From Euborellia annulipes (Eukaryota > Arthropoda > Insecta > Dermaptera > Anisolabididae): a stretch of 64,000 nucleotides of DNA. The stretch spans positions 81,789 to 145,788 of the forward strand of contig JAKCPI010025583.1 in NCBI GenBank assembly GCA_023213315.1, in the 5' to 3' direction. The notes beneath the pieces were generated by a model. The model was not told the origin of the DNA and did not search any database. It saw only the letters and a program-made list of their open reading frames with translations. Below are positions 21,320 to 31,440 of the stretch, piece by piece. The position numbers and the translations under genes were made by a program. How positions within the stretch are numbered: the first letter of the stretch is position 1; every line of letters begins with the position of its first letter.

Positions 21320-23105
21320 GAGTTAGATTCCGGCAGCCAGTTCACATAAGAGTTACAGAACTTGATCCAGTTATTGAAACATCTCGGACATGTACATATT
21401 TAATTATTCAAATTATTTTTTGTTTGACGACTTTGATCCTAAAAGAAAATAATCCCTTAAATGGCATACTCCAGTTCTTCCTGGCACGACCGAATCAATT
21501 TTGGTGAGGATAGGTGGGCTATTAGGGGAGGAGGAGGCCCAAAAAAAATGTGTCTGCAAAATTAGTTTTCTGTGAAAATAAAGGAATATTTCAATTTTTA
21601 TTGAAGGAAAACAATACCTGATTTACAAGTAACTTCTATGACAATATCTACATAACTAGTGGTTTGATTAATTTAGACTATTATATAATCTAATGAATTC
21701 ATCGTAAGCACTAGTTTAAACATTTTTAAAATTAAAATTATCTACCTTCAGTTAGTTTTTAATAAGGTTCTAGTGATGTTTAACATCAAAATGTACATAA
21801 ACCAAATAAATCTTCTTTTTTATACTAAACCAAGTATTTGCTTTTAAATATTATTAAATTAATTTATTATTGTTGTGAAAAGCACGAGTGTCGGTATCGT
21901 CAAATTTAAAGGTCTCGATGTGAGTAATTTTGCTTTGCTAGTTTCGGCATAAAATAGAATATTTTAACTACAAACTCTTTAATTTTCTCGGTGTCGTTGT
22001 TGACAAATCAAAATTACCGGTCAGCCGACACTTCAGTCCTGATGAAAAGACTATGGATTGCGATAATTCATTGAGTTGCCTACTTTCAAGCAAGCAAACA
22101 CGAATGCATTAATATTACGTTAATAAATGAAATTAAAAATAAAATAATATATTGTAATACCAGCGCTATAGTGAAAAAACTTTTTTAATTCAATTATTTT
22201 TATAAAAAAAAATCATAAGTGATTGTTTGCAATTTCTCACATAGAAATTACGTCCAGTTTGATTACAATGCAATTTAAAATACTGAGTGGAGTTTATTGT
22301 CGGGTATCGAGTCATATTTACAATTAGAAAGAGGATCAAAAGCTAAAATACATTTTTTTTTTGTTTATTCGTTGAATTTATGAATTTTATTTTTTTATAC
22401 TTTTACAATTAGTGCATAGACCCCTCTTCTTGTTTAGAACGGGCGTTACCCTATGCTTTTTTTTGATGATACTCTCTGATTGTTCAACACTAAAAAAAGC
22501 GTATAATGAATAGAAAACAATTTTTATTTTAATTTCCCATTATCAATAAAAAAAAAAATCTAACAAATGAACGCCTTTGAATTTTTTTTTTTTTTAATAT
22601 TGAATTAGATTCATACGAGTTTTTGTATTTTAAAGGGAAAAATCATTTAAATAGATAAACGACAGCATTTTCATCCATTATCTCTTATGTTCTCTTCATG
22701 TATTAAAATATAAAATTTTTAATAAGTGCTTTGACTACACTTAGCAAGGGAAAACTCTTAACATATTTTCTAGTAATTTTAACAACCACTTCGAAAAAAG
22801 CATTAAAAGGAAATAGTATTTCCACTCCCCTTCTGCTCTTAGCCTAATGACATGACCTCACTCGTAAACCAATAAAATCGAAAGCTGTTCATTTAACACA
22901 TTTAATTTTTGATAACATGATTGAGTGATCAAAACATTTATATAATTTTATTAAAACATTTCAGTTTTTTTTTTCGTATACTAAAAAAAAAAAAAATCAC
23001 CTGAGTGAACCTCGTGATTTATTTAAAATCCTATTTATAACTTTTTGGCCATTATATGGTAAATCAAGCACCATCACTCTCGTGAAATATAAAAAAAGTT
23101 CTTTT
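21320..23105. other. Non-coding stretch, nothing recognised
   Basis: A+T-rich with A/T runs near 22350, 22545, 22580 and 22985. No supported frames on either strand, and no inverted terminal repeats that I could pair. Confidence 0.6.
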
Positions 23106-23109
23106 TTTT

Positions 23110-23281
23110 TTTGGATCGAAGTTCTTTAACGCGGCTTAAGCAAGGTGAATTGGGAGAAAAGGTAACGTAACAAAAACGCGTTCCTAACAAAAATGCGTTC
23201 CCAGCGCCCGAATGAAGGCGGAAAAAGGCGAGATTAGCCGAAGTCTTGTCGAGGCCACGCCCACCTCCTTTTCTTTATTAC
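23110..23281 (+). repeat. Family B copy 3, split by the BEL element
   Basis: GGATCGAAGTTCTTTAACGC through GAGGCCACGCCCACCTCC, then the 5-bp target ATTAC (23277-23281). The same copy resumes after the BEL element at 26492 with ATTACC and AATTTCGTTCTTGCCGGGGG, GTCCTACGACCCC and CACACG, matching 35650-35680. The insertion therefore postdates this family B copy. Confidence 0.85.
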
Positions 23282-23991
23282 TGTATAGGTTGGGTTTAAA
23301 ATGTTAGGAAATGAATGAGGTTAACTGCTCAAATCAAAAGAAAGAAATATTAGAGTAAAAAATAAATTTATTAAAGATAAAAAAATAACAAGAAAAAGGG
23401 ATGTGAAATATATACAAAGTGAAAAGGTGTAGGTGGGGAAAGTGAATGTGGTGATTAACTTTTGCTAATGTAAATTAGCCCTGAAAAGGGCTGTTGGTTG
23501 CGAAGAGCTCTTGAGGAAGGCTGTACCTTGTGTCTTGAATCTTGAAGTAATGTTGTTGATGAAGATTGTAGCTTGTGTCTTGAGTCTTGATGTAGCGTTG
23601 GTAATAAAGGCTGTATCTTGCGTCTGGAGTCTTGATGTGGCGTTGTTTTACTTGAGAGCTGAAGGTAGGCTAGTTGCCAATTGAATACGACGTGCTCGAC
23701 TCGGTGTCTTGATTGCAAGTGAAGAGTGGGCGGGGGGTGAGCCAGTATTTATAGCCAAGTTAAGCCAGAGCAGCGTCGGCTCTTCCTATTGGCTGCAGGC
23801 TAGAGCGAGGCATAGTCGAGCGCGCATGGGTAGTGATGGTGGGAGAAGGAGTGGTGGTGGGGGAAGCCTCCCGGCTCAGTCGTTCGAGAGCCGAGTCACG
23901 AGTAGTAGAAAGGGGAGAAGAAATAATGGAAATTGTCTTTTCGTTTAGTCGCTTGTGCTAGTGTTACGGGGCATCTACTAGCGACTGAACA
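23282..23991 (-). repeat. 3' LTR of the BEL element
   Basis: The minus-strand 3' LTR, 710 bp. It has a TATA box, CTATAAATA, at 23746-23754, an AATAAA signal at about 23367-23372, and three imperfect tandem units built on CTTGTGTCTTGA(A/G)TCTTGA (about 23525-23640). The last five codons and stop of the internal frame lie in its first 14 bases. Differences from the other LTR include an extra A near 23386 and changes in the last 60 bases. Confidence 0.92.
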
Positions 23992-25648
23992 TTGCCCCCG
24001 GCGTGAGGGGCTGTGGCCTCTCACAGGGATCTATGGGAAGCGGAGAGAGTTTTATAATCGGTTGAGTAAACTCACCGCTTGCAGTTTTGAGAGCGACGGA
24101 TCTCACCAGATTATCTTTTCCAAGATGAGTTTTAATGACTCTGCCTAGTCGCCATTGTTGAGGTGGAGTTTTCTCTTCTCGGATCAGTACCAGTTGCCCT
24201 TCGACGAGATTCGGAGTTTTTCTTAGCCATTTCGGCCTCTGTTGTAGACGAGATAAATATTCCGTTGACCAACGACGCCAGAAATGTTCGATAAGTTGTT
24301 GGCATCGTTGCCAATTGGATAGACGTCCAGGTGGAATATGAGAGATGGAGGGTTCAGGAAGAGCTTGTAAAGGTTCTCCGATTAGAAAGTAACCGGGCGT
24401 TAGTGGAGATAGGTCTTCAGGGTCCTCTGTTATTTGTGTAAGAGGCCTAGAATTGAGACAGGCTTCTATTTGGTGGAGAGTGGTTGAAAATTCTTCCATT
24501 GTAAGAAGTGAGTTGGCTAGCACTCTACGTAGATGGTACTTTGTAGATTTGACTCCAGCTTCCCAGAGTCCACCATGATGCGGAGCGGCAGGAGGATTGA
24601 AATGCCATCGTATGCCTTCGGACGAGACGAATCGGTCGAGTTTGTGCTGATCTTCCGATTGAGCTTGTTTCAATAATTTCTTTAGCTCTCTATCAGCTCC
24701 GATGAAGTTCGTAGCCTGACCTGAGTAAATATCGGTTGGTCGGCCTCGTCGAGATACGAAGCGTTTTAAGGCAGCAATGAAAGCGTCGGTTGATAGGTTG
24801 CTGACTAATTCTAAATGTATGGCTCTGATTGCAGTTGTTTTACTTACATCATTAGCGAGAAGTTTTTTCGTGGCATTAGTGGTGGTAGTAGTAGTGACAT
24901 TTGTGCCCGTGGCGGTACGAGATTTTTGAATAGGCGCTGAGGCGGAAGCGTGGCGATTTATGGTTCTCGTAGTTGTGGTTGTTGTAGTCGATTTCGTTGT
25001 TGCTGATGATAGAAGTGCTGCTGGCTTAGATGCAGGTATTTTGATAACACTAGAAGTAGTTTTGGTGCAAGATACTGGAGCTGAAGCTGTCGTTCGAGAA
25101 ATGGATCGATTTGAAGTTGGTGAAAGTGTTCGTGAAGTTGTAGTAGGAGGAGTCGTTGTAGTAAGTGGTTTTTGAGCGGTTGTAGTTGTGGTGGAGGTAC
25201 TTGTTTTAGCCAGAGTTGGTTTAGTTGGTGATGTAGGTTGGGATTTTGCCGTTGAAGTTTTGGACGTAGGTAAGGAAATCTTGGGGAGCTTGACTGAGGA
25301 ATGCTGGCTTGTTGTTTCGGATCTTGAGGTGCTTGCGGTCTTCTCGAGCTGGAATCTTGCGGTTATGATTAACTCTTCAATTTCATCGTGAATTTCGTCT
25401 GCTTCGGCCAATAAGGATTGAAAATCTTCATGTTTTGCGTGCTTATGGAGTTGTTTTTCGAATAGTATGAACTCTTTTTCAAGTTCGCTCAGGGTATCGT
25501 CGTATTTCTGCCAGCGGGTATGGGAGGTTTCATCAACCAAGTTTTTATGCTTGGTGATGTTGTTTTTGATGAGGTCAAGACGGGATATAAAAGTATTTTT
25601 TGACTCCACATATTTTTCCATCCCGATTTGGTTGAGCAGTTGAGGCAA
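23978..25648 (-). CDS. BEL/Pao gag-integrase fusion protein
   Basis: An uninterrupted 556-codon frame fuses two distant parts of a BEL polyprotein. Residues 1-105 are an acidic coiled-coil gag N-terminus, followed by the conserved gag motif VKLPKISLP (119-126). Residues 127-265 are a Ser/Thr/Lys-rich linker with poly-Thr runs. From about residue 272 (TTAIRAIHLELV) the reading is integrase: the second catalytic Asp region reads IYSGQATNF (308-315), where IYSDNATNF is usual, so that Asp is lost; the third acidic residue is E363 in GGLWEAGVK. The C-terminal domain follows (CLNSRPLTQI, LTPGYFLIGEP, FWRRW, QWRLGRV) and ends in the 3' LTR. Protease, RT, RNase H and the first integrase Asp are missing. 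Integrase activity is therefore not expected; retention of gag could allow packaging. That the long fused frame is still open despite the deletion is notable. Confidence 0.9.
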   Translation of the reverse strand: MPQLLNQIGMEKYVESKNTFISRLDLIKNNITKHKNLVDETSHTRWQKYDDTLSELEKEFILFEKQLHKHAKHEDFQSLLAEADEIHDEIEELIITARFQLEKTASTSRSETTSQHSSVKLPKISLPTSKTSTAKSQPTSPTKPTLAKTSTSTTTTTAQKPLTTTTPPTTTSRTLSPTSNRSISRTTASAPVSCTKTTSSVIKIPASKPAALLSSATTKSTTTTTTTRTINRHASASAPIQKSRTATGTNVTTTTTTNATKKLLANDVSKTTAIRAIHLELVSNLSTDAFIAALKRFVSRRGRPTDIYSGQATNFIGADRELKKLLKQAQSEDQHKLDRFVSSEGIRWHFNPPAAPHHGGLWEAGVKSTKYHLRRVLANSLLTMEEFSTTLHQIEACLNSRPLTQITEDPEDLSPLTPGYFLIGEPLQALPEPSISHIPPGRLSNWQRCQQLIEHFWRRWSTEYLSRLQQRPKWLRKTPNLVEGQLVLIREEKTPPQQWRLGRVIKTHLGKDNLVRSVALKTASGEFTQPIIKLSPLPIDPCERPQPLTPGAMFSR

Positions 25649-25778
25649 TAGGAGAGATTTTTAGAGGTGGTTTAATTACGTTTGGAAAACGTTATAAAGA
25701 TACGTTTAATTAATAAACGTTCTTTTAATCAGCGGACTTTAGGCCGTGATTTTATATCAGGCTTTCGAAGGACCAAAA

Positions 25779-26491
25779 TGTATAGGTTGGGTTTAAAATG
25801 TTAGGAAATGAATGAGGTTAACTGCTCAAATCAAAAGAAAGAAATATTAGAGTAAAAAATAAATTTATTAAAGATAAAAAATAACAAGAAAAAGGGATGT
25901 GAAATATATACAAAGTGAAAAGGTGTAGGTGGGGAAAGTGAATGTGGTGATTAACTTTTGCTAATGTAAATTAGCCCTGAAAAGGGCTGTTGGTTGCGAA
26001 GAGCTCTTGAGGAAGGCTGTACCTTGTGTCTTGAATCTTGAAGTAATGTTGTTGATGAAGATTGTAGCTTGTGTCTTGAGTCTTGATGTAGCGTTGGTAA
26101 TAAAGGCTGTATCTTGCGTCTGGAGTCTTGATGTGGCGTTGTTTTACTTGAGAGCTGAAGGTAGGCTAGTTGCCAATTGAATACGACGTGCTCGACTCGG
26201 TGTCTTGATTGCAAGTGAAGAGTGGGCGGGGGGTGAGCCAGTATTTATAGCCAAGTTAAGCCAGAGCAGCGTCGGCTCTTCCTATTGGCTGCAGGCTAGA
26301 GCGAGGCATAGTCGAGCGCGCATGGGTAGTGATGGTGGGGAGAAGGAGTGGTGGTGGGGGAAGCCTCCCGGCTCAGTCGTTCGAGAGCCGAGTCACGAGT
26401 AGTTGAAAGGGGAGAAGAAATAATGGAAATTGTCCTTTCGTTTAGCGACTGCTTGTGCTAGTGTTACGGGACATCTACTAGCGACTGAACA
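25779..26491 (-). repeat. 5' LTR of the BEL element
   Basis: The minus-strand 5' LTR, 713 bp, with CTATAAATA at 26242-26250 as the probable promoter. Transcription would begin about 30 bases downstream, close to the ATG (26214) of an 87-codon frame that is open and identical in both LTRs (25951-26214 and 23455-23718). Its product has three HQDSR(R/H)K-like repeats and probably reflects the tandem units rather than a selected protein, but a leader peptide cannot be excluded. Confidence 0.9.
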
Positions 26492-26660
26492 ATTACCTTC
26501 AGGAATTTCGTTCTTGCCGGGGGTCCTACGACCCCACACGTATACTTTTGTTGTTAATTTAAAATTTATTATTTTTACACTTTTATTTAACTTGCACTTT
26601 CTGGGAAAAATATTTGCCCTAGGGGTCCGTGGGCGATGTCTTAGGGGTCTGCGAAATGTC
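26492..26660 (+). repeat. Family B copy 3, right part
   Basis: Continuation of the copy interrupted by the BEL element: TTTCGTTCTTGCCGGGGGTC, CTACGACCCC, CACACG, then an A+T-rich end. GGGGTC and GACCCC form a compact hairpin around CTAC, a recurring right-hand mark of this family (also at 35655-35675). Confidence 0.7.
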
Positions 26661-26800
26661 ATTGAGAAATTATTTTGTAGCGTTTTTCAAATACTTTTGT
26701 GTTTGAATTTTGTGAAATAAAGTTCTTAAACTAGTTTATTAAATAGTATCACTTTGAATTAAATTTAAGTAGCTTAAAAAAGTTTGATTTTCCTAACAAA

Positions 26801-26882
26801 GTAGTCGTGATAGTAAAGGCGTCTAACAAATTCATTCAATGGAAGAAACTAAGAGCTCGAGTTCAAACCTCTCGAGGGACGA
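26801..26882 (+). tRNA. tRNA-Ser-like sequence (SINE or pseudogene)
   Basis: GTAGTCGTGATAG, TAAAGGCGTCTAA resembles the 5' half and box A of serine tRNA genes (GTCGTGGCCGAG, TTAAGGCGTC), and GAGTTCAAACCTC is a good box B (GTTCRANYCC). A pol III-type terminator of ten T follows at 26883. The acceptor stem and part of the D arm do not pair well, so this is a decayed tRNA or a tRNA-derived SINE rather than a working tRNA. Confidence 0.45.
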
Positions 26883-26892
26883 TTTTTTTTTT

Positions 26893-27330
26893 TAAACTAG
26901 TGTATTCATAAACACGTCTATAAAACTTTTAATAAATTGGTTTATGATATATTAACTAATGCATATTTTGCTATTAAATTTCGATAAAATTTTTAATTGT
27001 TAAATCTTAAAAAAAAACCCCCAAACAAAATTTTTTTTTTGGAACAAATTATACAAATAATCTCTCTAATGATTTGAACATAAATTTAATGAATAATTTT
27101 TGTATTTATTCCCTAATTTTTATTATTGTTGGAAAAATTTTTGAGTGTAAACTTTTACTTTTGTCTTTTATAAAAGAATAAAAATAAAAAAGTTCTTTTC
27201 ATTTTGAAGAACTATTTCCAGTTATAAAAAATAAGGCACTCTGAGCAACTTGAGTATTTGTAACTAGTTAATATTATACTCTATTTAATATAACTTTATT
27301 ATTTAATATAGAGTAGACGGGGAAAGGCAA
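26893..27330. other. Non-coding A+T-rich stretch
   Basis: Nothing beyond A/T runs. A near-palindrome, TACTCTATTTAATATAAC and its inverse TATTTAATATAGAGTA, lies at about 27278-27315. Confidence 0.5.
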
Positions 27331-27489
27331 GGGATGAGAGTCCACCGACCGACGTTGCCAGATTTCCACACACACTCCCCTCCCCTACCCCCGTGCAAGC
27401 ATAGTATGATACTAAATTTAAAAAATTATTTCTCCTTTAAGAAGTTTTCTTCTACTACTAATAGAAAGAGAAACAGTTCAAGTTTTATT

Positions 27490-27690
27490 TACACCTTCGA
27501 TAATTTTCTCTCTGTGTTCACCTTTCGAGTGTAACACGGTAGACATCCAAGCGATAATCCATTTCTGCCTACACGCGGTCGAGCATGTGGCGGTCGATAA
27601 TTCCAATTGCCGCTGAGATACGCTGTCGCAGTTCAGTGAGATCAGTAGTATTGAAGGGCACAAAGACAGAGAGTCTTTAATGAACTCCGA
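27490..27690 (-). pseudogene. Tc1/mariner transposase C-terminal relic
   Basis: On the minus strand FIKDSLFVPFNTTDLTELRQ, then RISAAIGIIDRHMLDRV, a stop, AEMDYRLDVYRVT spans about 27690-27530. This is the conserved end of DDE-type Tc1/mariner transposases (elsewhere VWAE.EYRLDV.R.T). Frame changes and the TAG after RV inactivate it. No terminal repeats were found beside it. Confidence 0.65.
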
Positions 27691-27979
27691 GAAGAACAAA
27701 AAAAAAAAAAAAAAAAAATACACGATGTCAAATTCGCTGACCAAATTACTAAAAATTTATCCCTTACATACTTTATTAATGTGTACTATGCTAATAACTG
27801 CACATTAAAAAAATATATATAGATTTGTTGTTGGTTAAAATGTCATCTCTCCCCCTCCTAACCCACACTTTCTCTCCTAAAATTTCCTTCGATCAGAGGC
27901 TTAGCTTTCAGCGGTACTCCCAATAAAAAACTATATTTCTATATTAAAATAGTAAAGTTACCGGGTTGACCGAACTAAA

Positions 27980-28530
27980 GCTCAGTTGTTTTTACTTTCT
28001 TTTTATATATATTTAAATGAAATGGAAAAATATATGTATATGTTCTATAAAAATAAACAATTTTCAATCAAATTGTTTTTCAGTCTTTTTTTTCGAATTT
28101 CTCAAAATTTTCTCTTACTGATTTTGATTAAAATTCATAAAACATTCTCTTACATCTTGAATTCTAAACGGGAAATTAATTATATGGACCGTTTATTTTG
28201 AAAGTGGTGTAAGTCCATTTTTAAAAAAAAATGAGATTTCGCGTAATTTATGATTAAAATAATGTAAATTTTCTATGTATAACTAGCAAGTAATAAATTT
28301 CTTAAAAAATCCCCATATTTTGTTCAATTGAAAATTGGTCGGTACATAGATTTTTTAATAAACAAATATGTTAACCTTTCATTTTCTCGAAACAATAGAA
28401 AATGGACTTACACCACTTTCAAAATAAACGGTCCATATGTTGGCTCGAAAAATCTGGTGTGACAAGCACAGAACACAACTTTTAATTATAGAATGTAAAA
28501 AAGTTCTACGCTGTGCGATCAGTTTTTTTT
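27980..28530. repeat. Family A copy with a nested MITE
   Basis: TTTTCAGTC, CTCAAAATTTTCTCTTAC, GATTTTGATTAAAATTCA, CATCTTGAATTCTAA on the left, and GGCTCGAAAAATCTGGTGTG, ACAAGCACAGAACACAAC on the right, are family A blocks in the usual order. They are split by the MITE at 28183-28438. Part of the family's middle is deleted. Confidence 0.7.
28183..28438. mobile_element. MITE with 38-bp TIRs inside family A
   Basis: ATGGACCGTTTATTTTGAAA, GTGGTGTAAGTCCATT on the left is exactly mirrored at about 28400-28437. The interior is about 180 bases of A+T-rich DNA. Flanking TA(T) fits a TA target. Almost no decay in the terminal repeats implies a recent insertion. Confidence 0.85.
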
Positions 28531-28737
28531 TTTTTTTTTTAATAAATATCCGAATTTTCCTAAATAAGAGTTTTATCTATCGCCAAAAAAAATTTGAAAT
28601 AACCATTAAAGCTGTTTTCGTTAAAAATTGTGTCTATTATAGATTCCCGTTTAATAGGATAAGATAATATTAAAATTGACGGTTCGTTACATTTCAAAAA
28701 TTCCAATTGTTTTTGTAACGCAAAATATTCAAGTAGG

Positions 28738-29025
28738 TCTTTTTGGAACGAAGTTCTTTAACGCTGCTTACGCAGGGTGAATTGGGAACGTAACGTAACA
28801 AATACGCGTTCCTAACAAAAATGCGTTCCCAGCGCTCGAACGACGGCGGAGAAAGGCGAGATTAACCGAAGTCTTGGCGAGGTCACGCCCACCTCCTTCT
28901 CTTTATTTTCTTCCATCTACCGTAGGCGGGCTTTCTGTCTATTTAAATAATATTCATATTAAATTATATTCTGAGTTGAAGGAAAGGCGTGAGGAACTTC
29001 GATCCTGCCCCACACGTTTGCTTTT
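28738..29025 (+). repeat. Family B copy 4
   Basis: TTTGGAACGAAGTTCTTTAA to GGAACTTCGATCCTGCCCC, CACACGTTTGC. GAACGAAGTTC at the left and GGAACTTCG at the right are inverted, which suggests terminal inverted repeats for the family. The G+C-rich core and the TTTAAATAATATTCATATTA block are present, as is AGGCGGGCTTTCTGTC. Confidence 0.75.
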
Positions 29026-29029
29026 TTTC

Positions 29030-29355
29030 ACTTAGAGTCCTCAATTCTTTTGGCTATCATCAAGATATTTGGGTTAATTAGAAAAGGCCATCTTTGTTTT
29101 TAAACGAGAGAACGCCTAAGTGTTAGGCAACCAGAAGTGTTAAAGGATAAAAACGAAAGAGAAAAAGAAAGGAGAGCTAAGCTCCTCCTGTGAATACACT
29201 AGAAAAAGGAATATGAAAAGGGAGTAGCACGTAAAGCCCCGCCTGCTACCTCGGATGGGCACAAGTGGGAGTGAAAGGAGGAGGAGTTAATATAAGTAAG
29301 CTTGTTTCTTTTTCTCCTTTACTCTCACATTTCCATGGTTTAAAAAAATAGTTTA
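29030..29355. other. Unclassified stretch
   Basis: Somewhat higher G+C around 29180-29300 (GGAGAGCTAAGCTCCTCC, a short palindrome; GCCCCGCCTGCTACC). GTGTTAGGCAACCAGAAGTG near 29120 resembles GCTTAGGCAACCAAAATGC at 39745, so a further dispersed repeat is likely. No coding. Confidence 0.4.
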
Positions 29356-29365
29356 AAGCCTAGAG

Positions 29366-29736
29366 CAGCTATTCTCAACCGCTGGTCCGGCGGACCACCA
29401 GTGGTCCGCGGACAATTTTATTTATTTAATAAAGTTGAACCCCTGAATGGCCTCAGTTGCCGGAGGGTTAAAAAAAAATAATATCTTATACTATTTTTTA
29501 TTTACACCTTTGTTTAAAATTGATTAATTATTTATATGTACTGGTATATATAATTACATATATCTACATTTAAATATTATTGTAAGTAAATGATAATAAA
29601 AATGATTTATTTTCACTTATGTAGTAGTTCTTTAATACCTAGTAAAATTTTGTTGTTAAAAAAATATCACTGGTCAGCGAATTTTTTTTTACAAGTTTTA
29701 CTGGTCCGCGGGCCAAAAAAAGGTTGAGAAACGCTG
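29366..29736. mobile_element. hAT MITE, 371 bp, with 8-bp target duplication
   Basis: CAGCTATTCTCAACC at the left and GGTTGAGAAACGCTG at the right are the CAG..TTCTCAACC termini of a widespread hAT group. GCCTAGAG flanks both sides exactly (29358-29365, 29737-29744). Inner inverted blocks CTGGTCCGCGG also match. No transposase. Confidence 0.9.
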
Positions 29737-29814
29737 GCCTAGAGCACATTTGGGCGACATTTTTTTTTTTTATTTATATAGAGTTTTTAATTTATTTTTC
29801 AATTTTCGCTCAGG

Positions 29815-30660
29815 GGCCCACATCTTGTGGGTACGTGGATGGCGACCACGAGCTACCCGAGCTGTGACAGGCAGTTCTTCCTTTCTTTGTATGTCTGTCT
29901 CTTTCTTCTACAGGGTGGCTACAGACATGAAAAACCTTAAAAACCTGAAATTATCAGGGAAATTTATCGTGCCTTCTAAAGCTCTGTCAAATTATTTTTT
30001 TAAATTGTTTTTGCTATATGACTATTTTCCAGACACTAAAAAATGTAGTATTATCCAAACAAGATTTTCTTGGCTCAAGAAATTCGTTAAAAAACATTTT
30101 TTTATTCTTATTAATCATTAATTTTCTTTAATAAAGAACATCAATTTTGTTGTTATTGCACAAAAAATAACTTTACTTAGAAGTAAATAAAATTAATTTA
30201 AAACAATTTAACGAGTTCTTGAGTCAAGATTATATATTCTTAAGAATTTTCAATATGTATGCTTGTATCAAGAAAATTTTCATAAGTATTTTTTTCTCCG
30301 TGATTGAGTAAAAAGTTACTCGTCTCATTATCGATATTTTTTGAACTCATTACCATACAGTAAAAAAAGAAGGTTCATTATTAAATAATTGACTGAAAAA
30401 ATAAATCTGTTAATGAAATGGCTGCTCAATTTGTTTAGAAAAAGATAAAAAAAAAAAGTCAACTTTAATGAAAACTTTCGACATCTTAATTACACGAATA
30501 CAAATTTTAAATCATCGAAAAATAGAAAAAATTTCTCTGAAAAACCTGGAATTATCAGGGAAATTTCAAATCATTTCTATGTAGCCACTCTGTTCTATAT
30601 TTTCAACAGGCGTCAGACCGTGCGACGGGCTGGCCTGCTCTATTCTTCTCTGTCGCACTC
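29815..30660. repeat. Dispersed repeat split by a MITE
   Basis: 29815-29909 (GTGGGTACGTGGATGGCGAC, CACGAGCTACCC, TGTCTGTCTC) and 30600-30660 (CAGGCGTCAGACCGTGCGAC, GGGCTGGCC) are parts of a sequence also found at 52745-52830 (GTCGCACGGTCTGACGTC, AGACAGACATAC) and in part at 41125-41180. The MITE at 29910-30593 separates the two parts. Confidence 0.5.
29910..30593. mobile_element. MITE-like element, 684 bp, short TIRs
   Basis: ACAGGGTGGCTACA and TGTAGCCACTCTGT are 13 of 14 inverted matches. Just inside both ends, AAAACCTG(A/G)AATTATCAGG, GAAATTT occurs in direct orientation, an unusual arrangement. The 123-codon plus-strand frame across the left end is not convincing coding. TCT on both sides may be a 3-bp target duplication. 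Confidence 0.6.
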
Positions 30661-30664
30661 TATA

Positions 30665-31440
30665 ATGGAAGAAATTCTGTAGAGTGATTGTACATATTAT
30701 CTAAATAAATAAATTAGACCAGTATGCTTCATACTTCCCTACTTATTGATTTAAGAAACTCGGCCAATTGGCGAAATAATTTTTTTTTTTGTTATTTATA
30801 TTATTAAATGATAAATAAATAATGGAGTTATGTATATTTTTAATTAAAAGCTTAAAAATAATTCAGTTTATGAATTAATAATTAAAAAAATATAAATTCC
30901 CCCATTGGAATGAACGGGATTTAAACCTATCTCTTCTTTTCCACAATTCAGGTTAATATATATATACCTTGAATTGTTTCATTTCAAAATTATACAGCCC
31001 TTCTAACGTCACGGGTAATATTTTTAAAGGAAATTAATTGATGAATCTAAAATTCGAACAAAGGCCTATAGAATTGAGACAAAAACAATGCTTCAAGGAA
31101 AATGGTTATGGATTAAAAACAATGAAGATTTTAAAATGAGTGTTAATGAAAAAAAAAGATACAAAATGAAAAGGTGATGATATAAATAATAAACTAGAAA
31201 TAGGGCGATTGAAATTTTCATATTTATAACAAAAAAAAAAAAAAAAAAAGGAATAATAATAAAAACAAGTAGAAGTAAAAAAGAATAGGATTGCAAATAA
31301 CAAAAGAAAGCAAAAAAAAAAATATTAGGAAAAAAAAAACGTTGCTTTTAAAATATAAATTTAAGTAAAAAAAAATAAATAAATAACAAAAACATTGAAA
31401 AAATAAACTTAAAATAGATAAAAGAAAATAATATTCATTT
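30665..31440. other. Non-coding A+T-rich stretch
   Basis: A runs near 30780, 31230 and 31310. The computed hydrophobic frames at 31093-31303 are antisense poly(A/T) artefacts. GGTTTAAATCCC (minus, about 30935) resembles a pol III box B, without a convincing tRNA body. Confidence 0.5.

Larger units (their letters stand above)
23282..26491 (-). mobile_element. Complete, internally deleted BEL/Pao LTR retrotransposon
   Basis: Two LTRs (23282-23991 and 25779-26491) begin TG and end CA on the plus strand, differ by a handful of substitutions and indels, and are flanked by ATTAC on both sides (23277-23281, 26492-26496), the 5-bp duplication usual for BEL. The element reads on the minus strand. After the 5' LTR the leader reads TTTTGGTCCTTCGAAAGCC, the BEL primer-binding region. 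Before the 3' LTR is a purine tract, CGGGGGCAA. The body of about 1.8 kb encodes one gag-integrase fusion; protease, RT and RNase H are gone. It must be moved by enzymes of an autonomous relative (inference), and the LTR similarity suggests a recent insertion. Confidence 0.93.

Noticed and set aside
21079..21345. 88-codon minus-strand frame
   Set aside because: It lies across family B copy 2; the text matches no protein and follows from the repeat's G+C content.
22024..22045. Hammerhead (CCTGATGAAAAGAC)
   Set aside because: No stem II or GAAA box downstream at the required spacing.
24960..25391. Val-rich plus-strand frames
   Set aside because: Antisense shadows of the Thr-rich linker of the BEL gag-integrase frame.
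29285..29340. Core promoter (AATATAAG before a pyrimidine-rich stretch)
   Set aside because: No coding sequence follows and such A+T words are frequent here.
30905..30945. tRNA-derived SINE head (GGTTTAAATCCC on minus)
   Set aside because: The box B resemblance stands alone in A+T-rich DNA.
31093..31303. Membrane-protein frames
   Set aside because: Phe/Leu-rich text arises from the complement of A-rich simple sequence.
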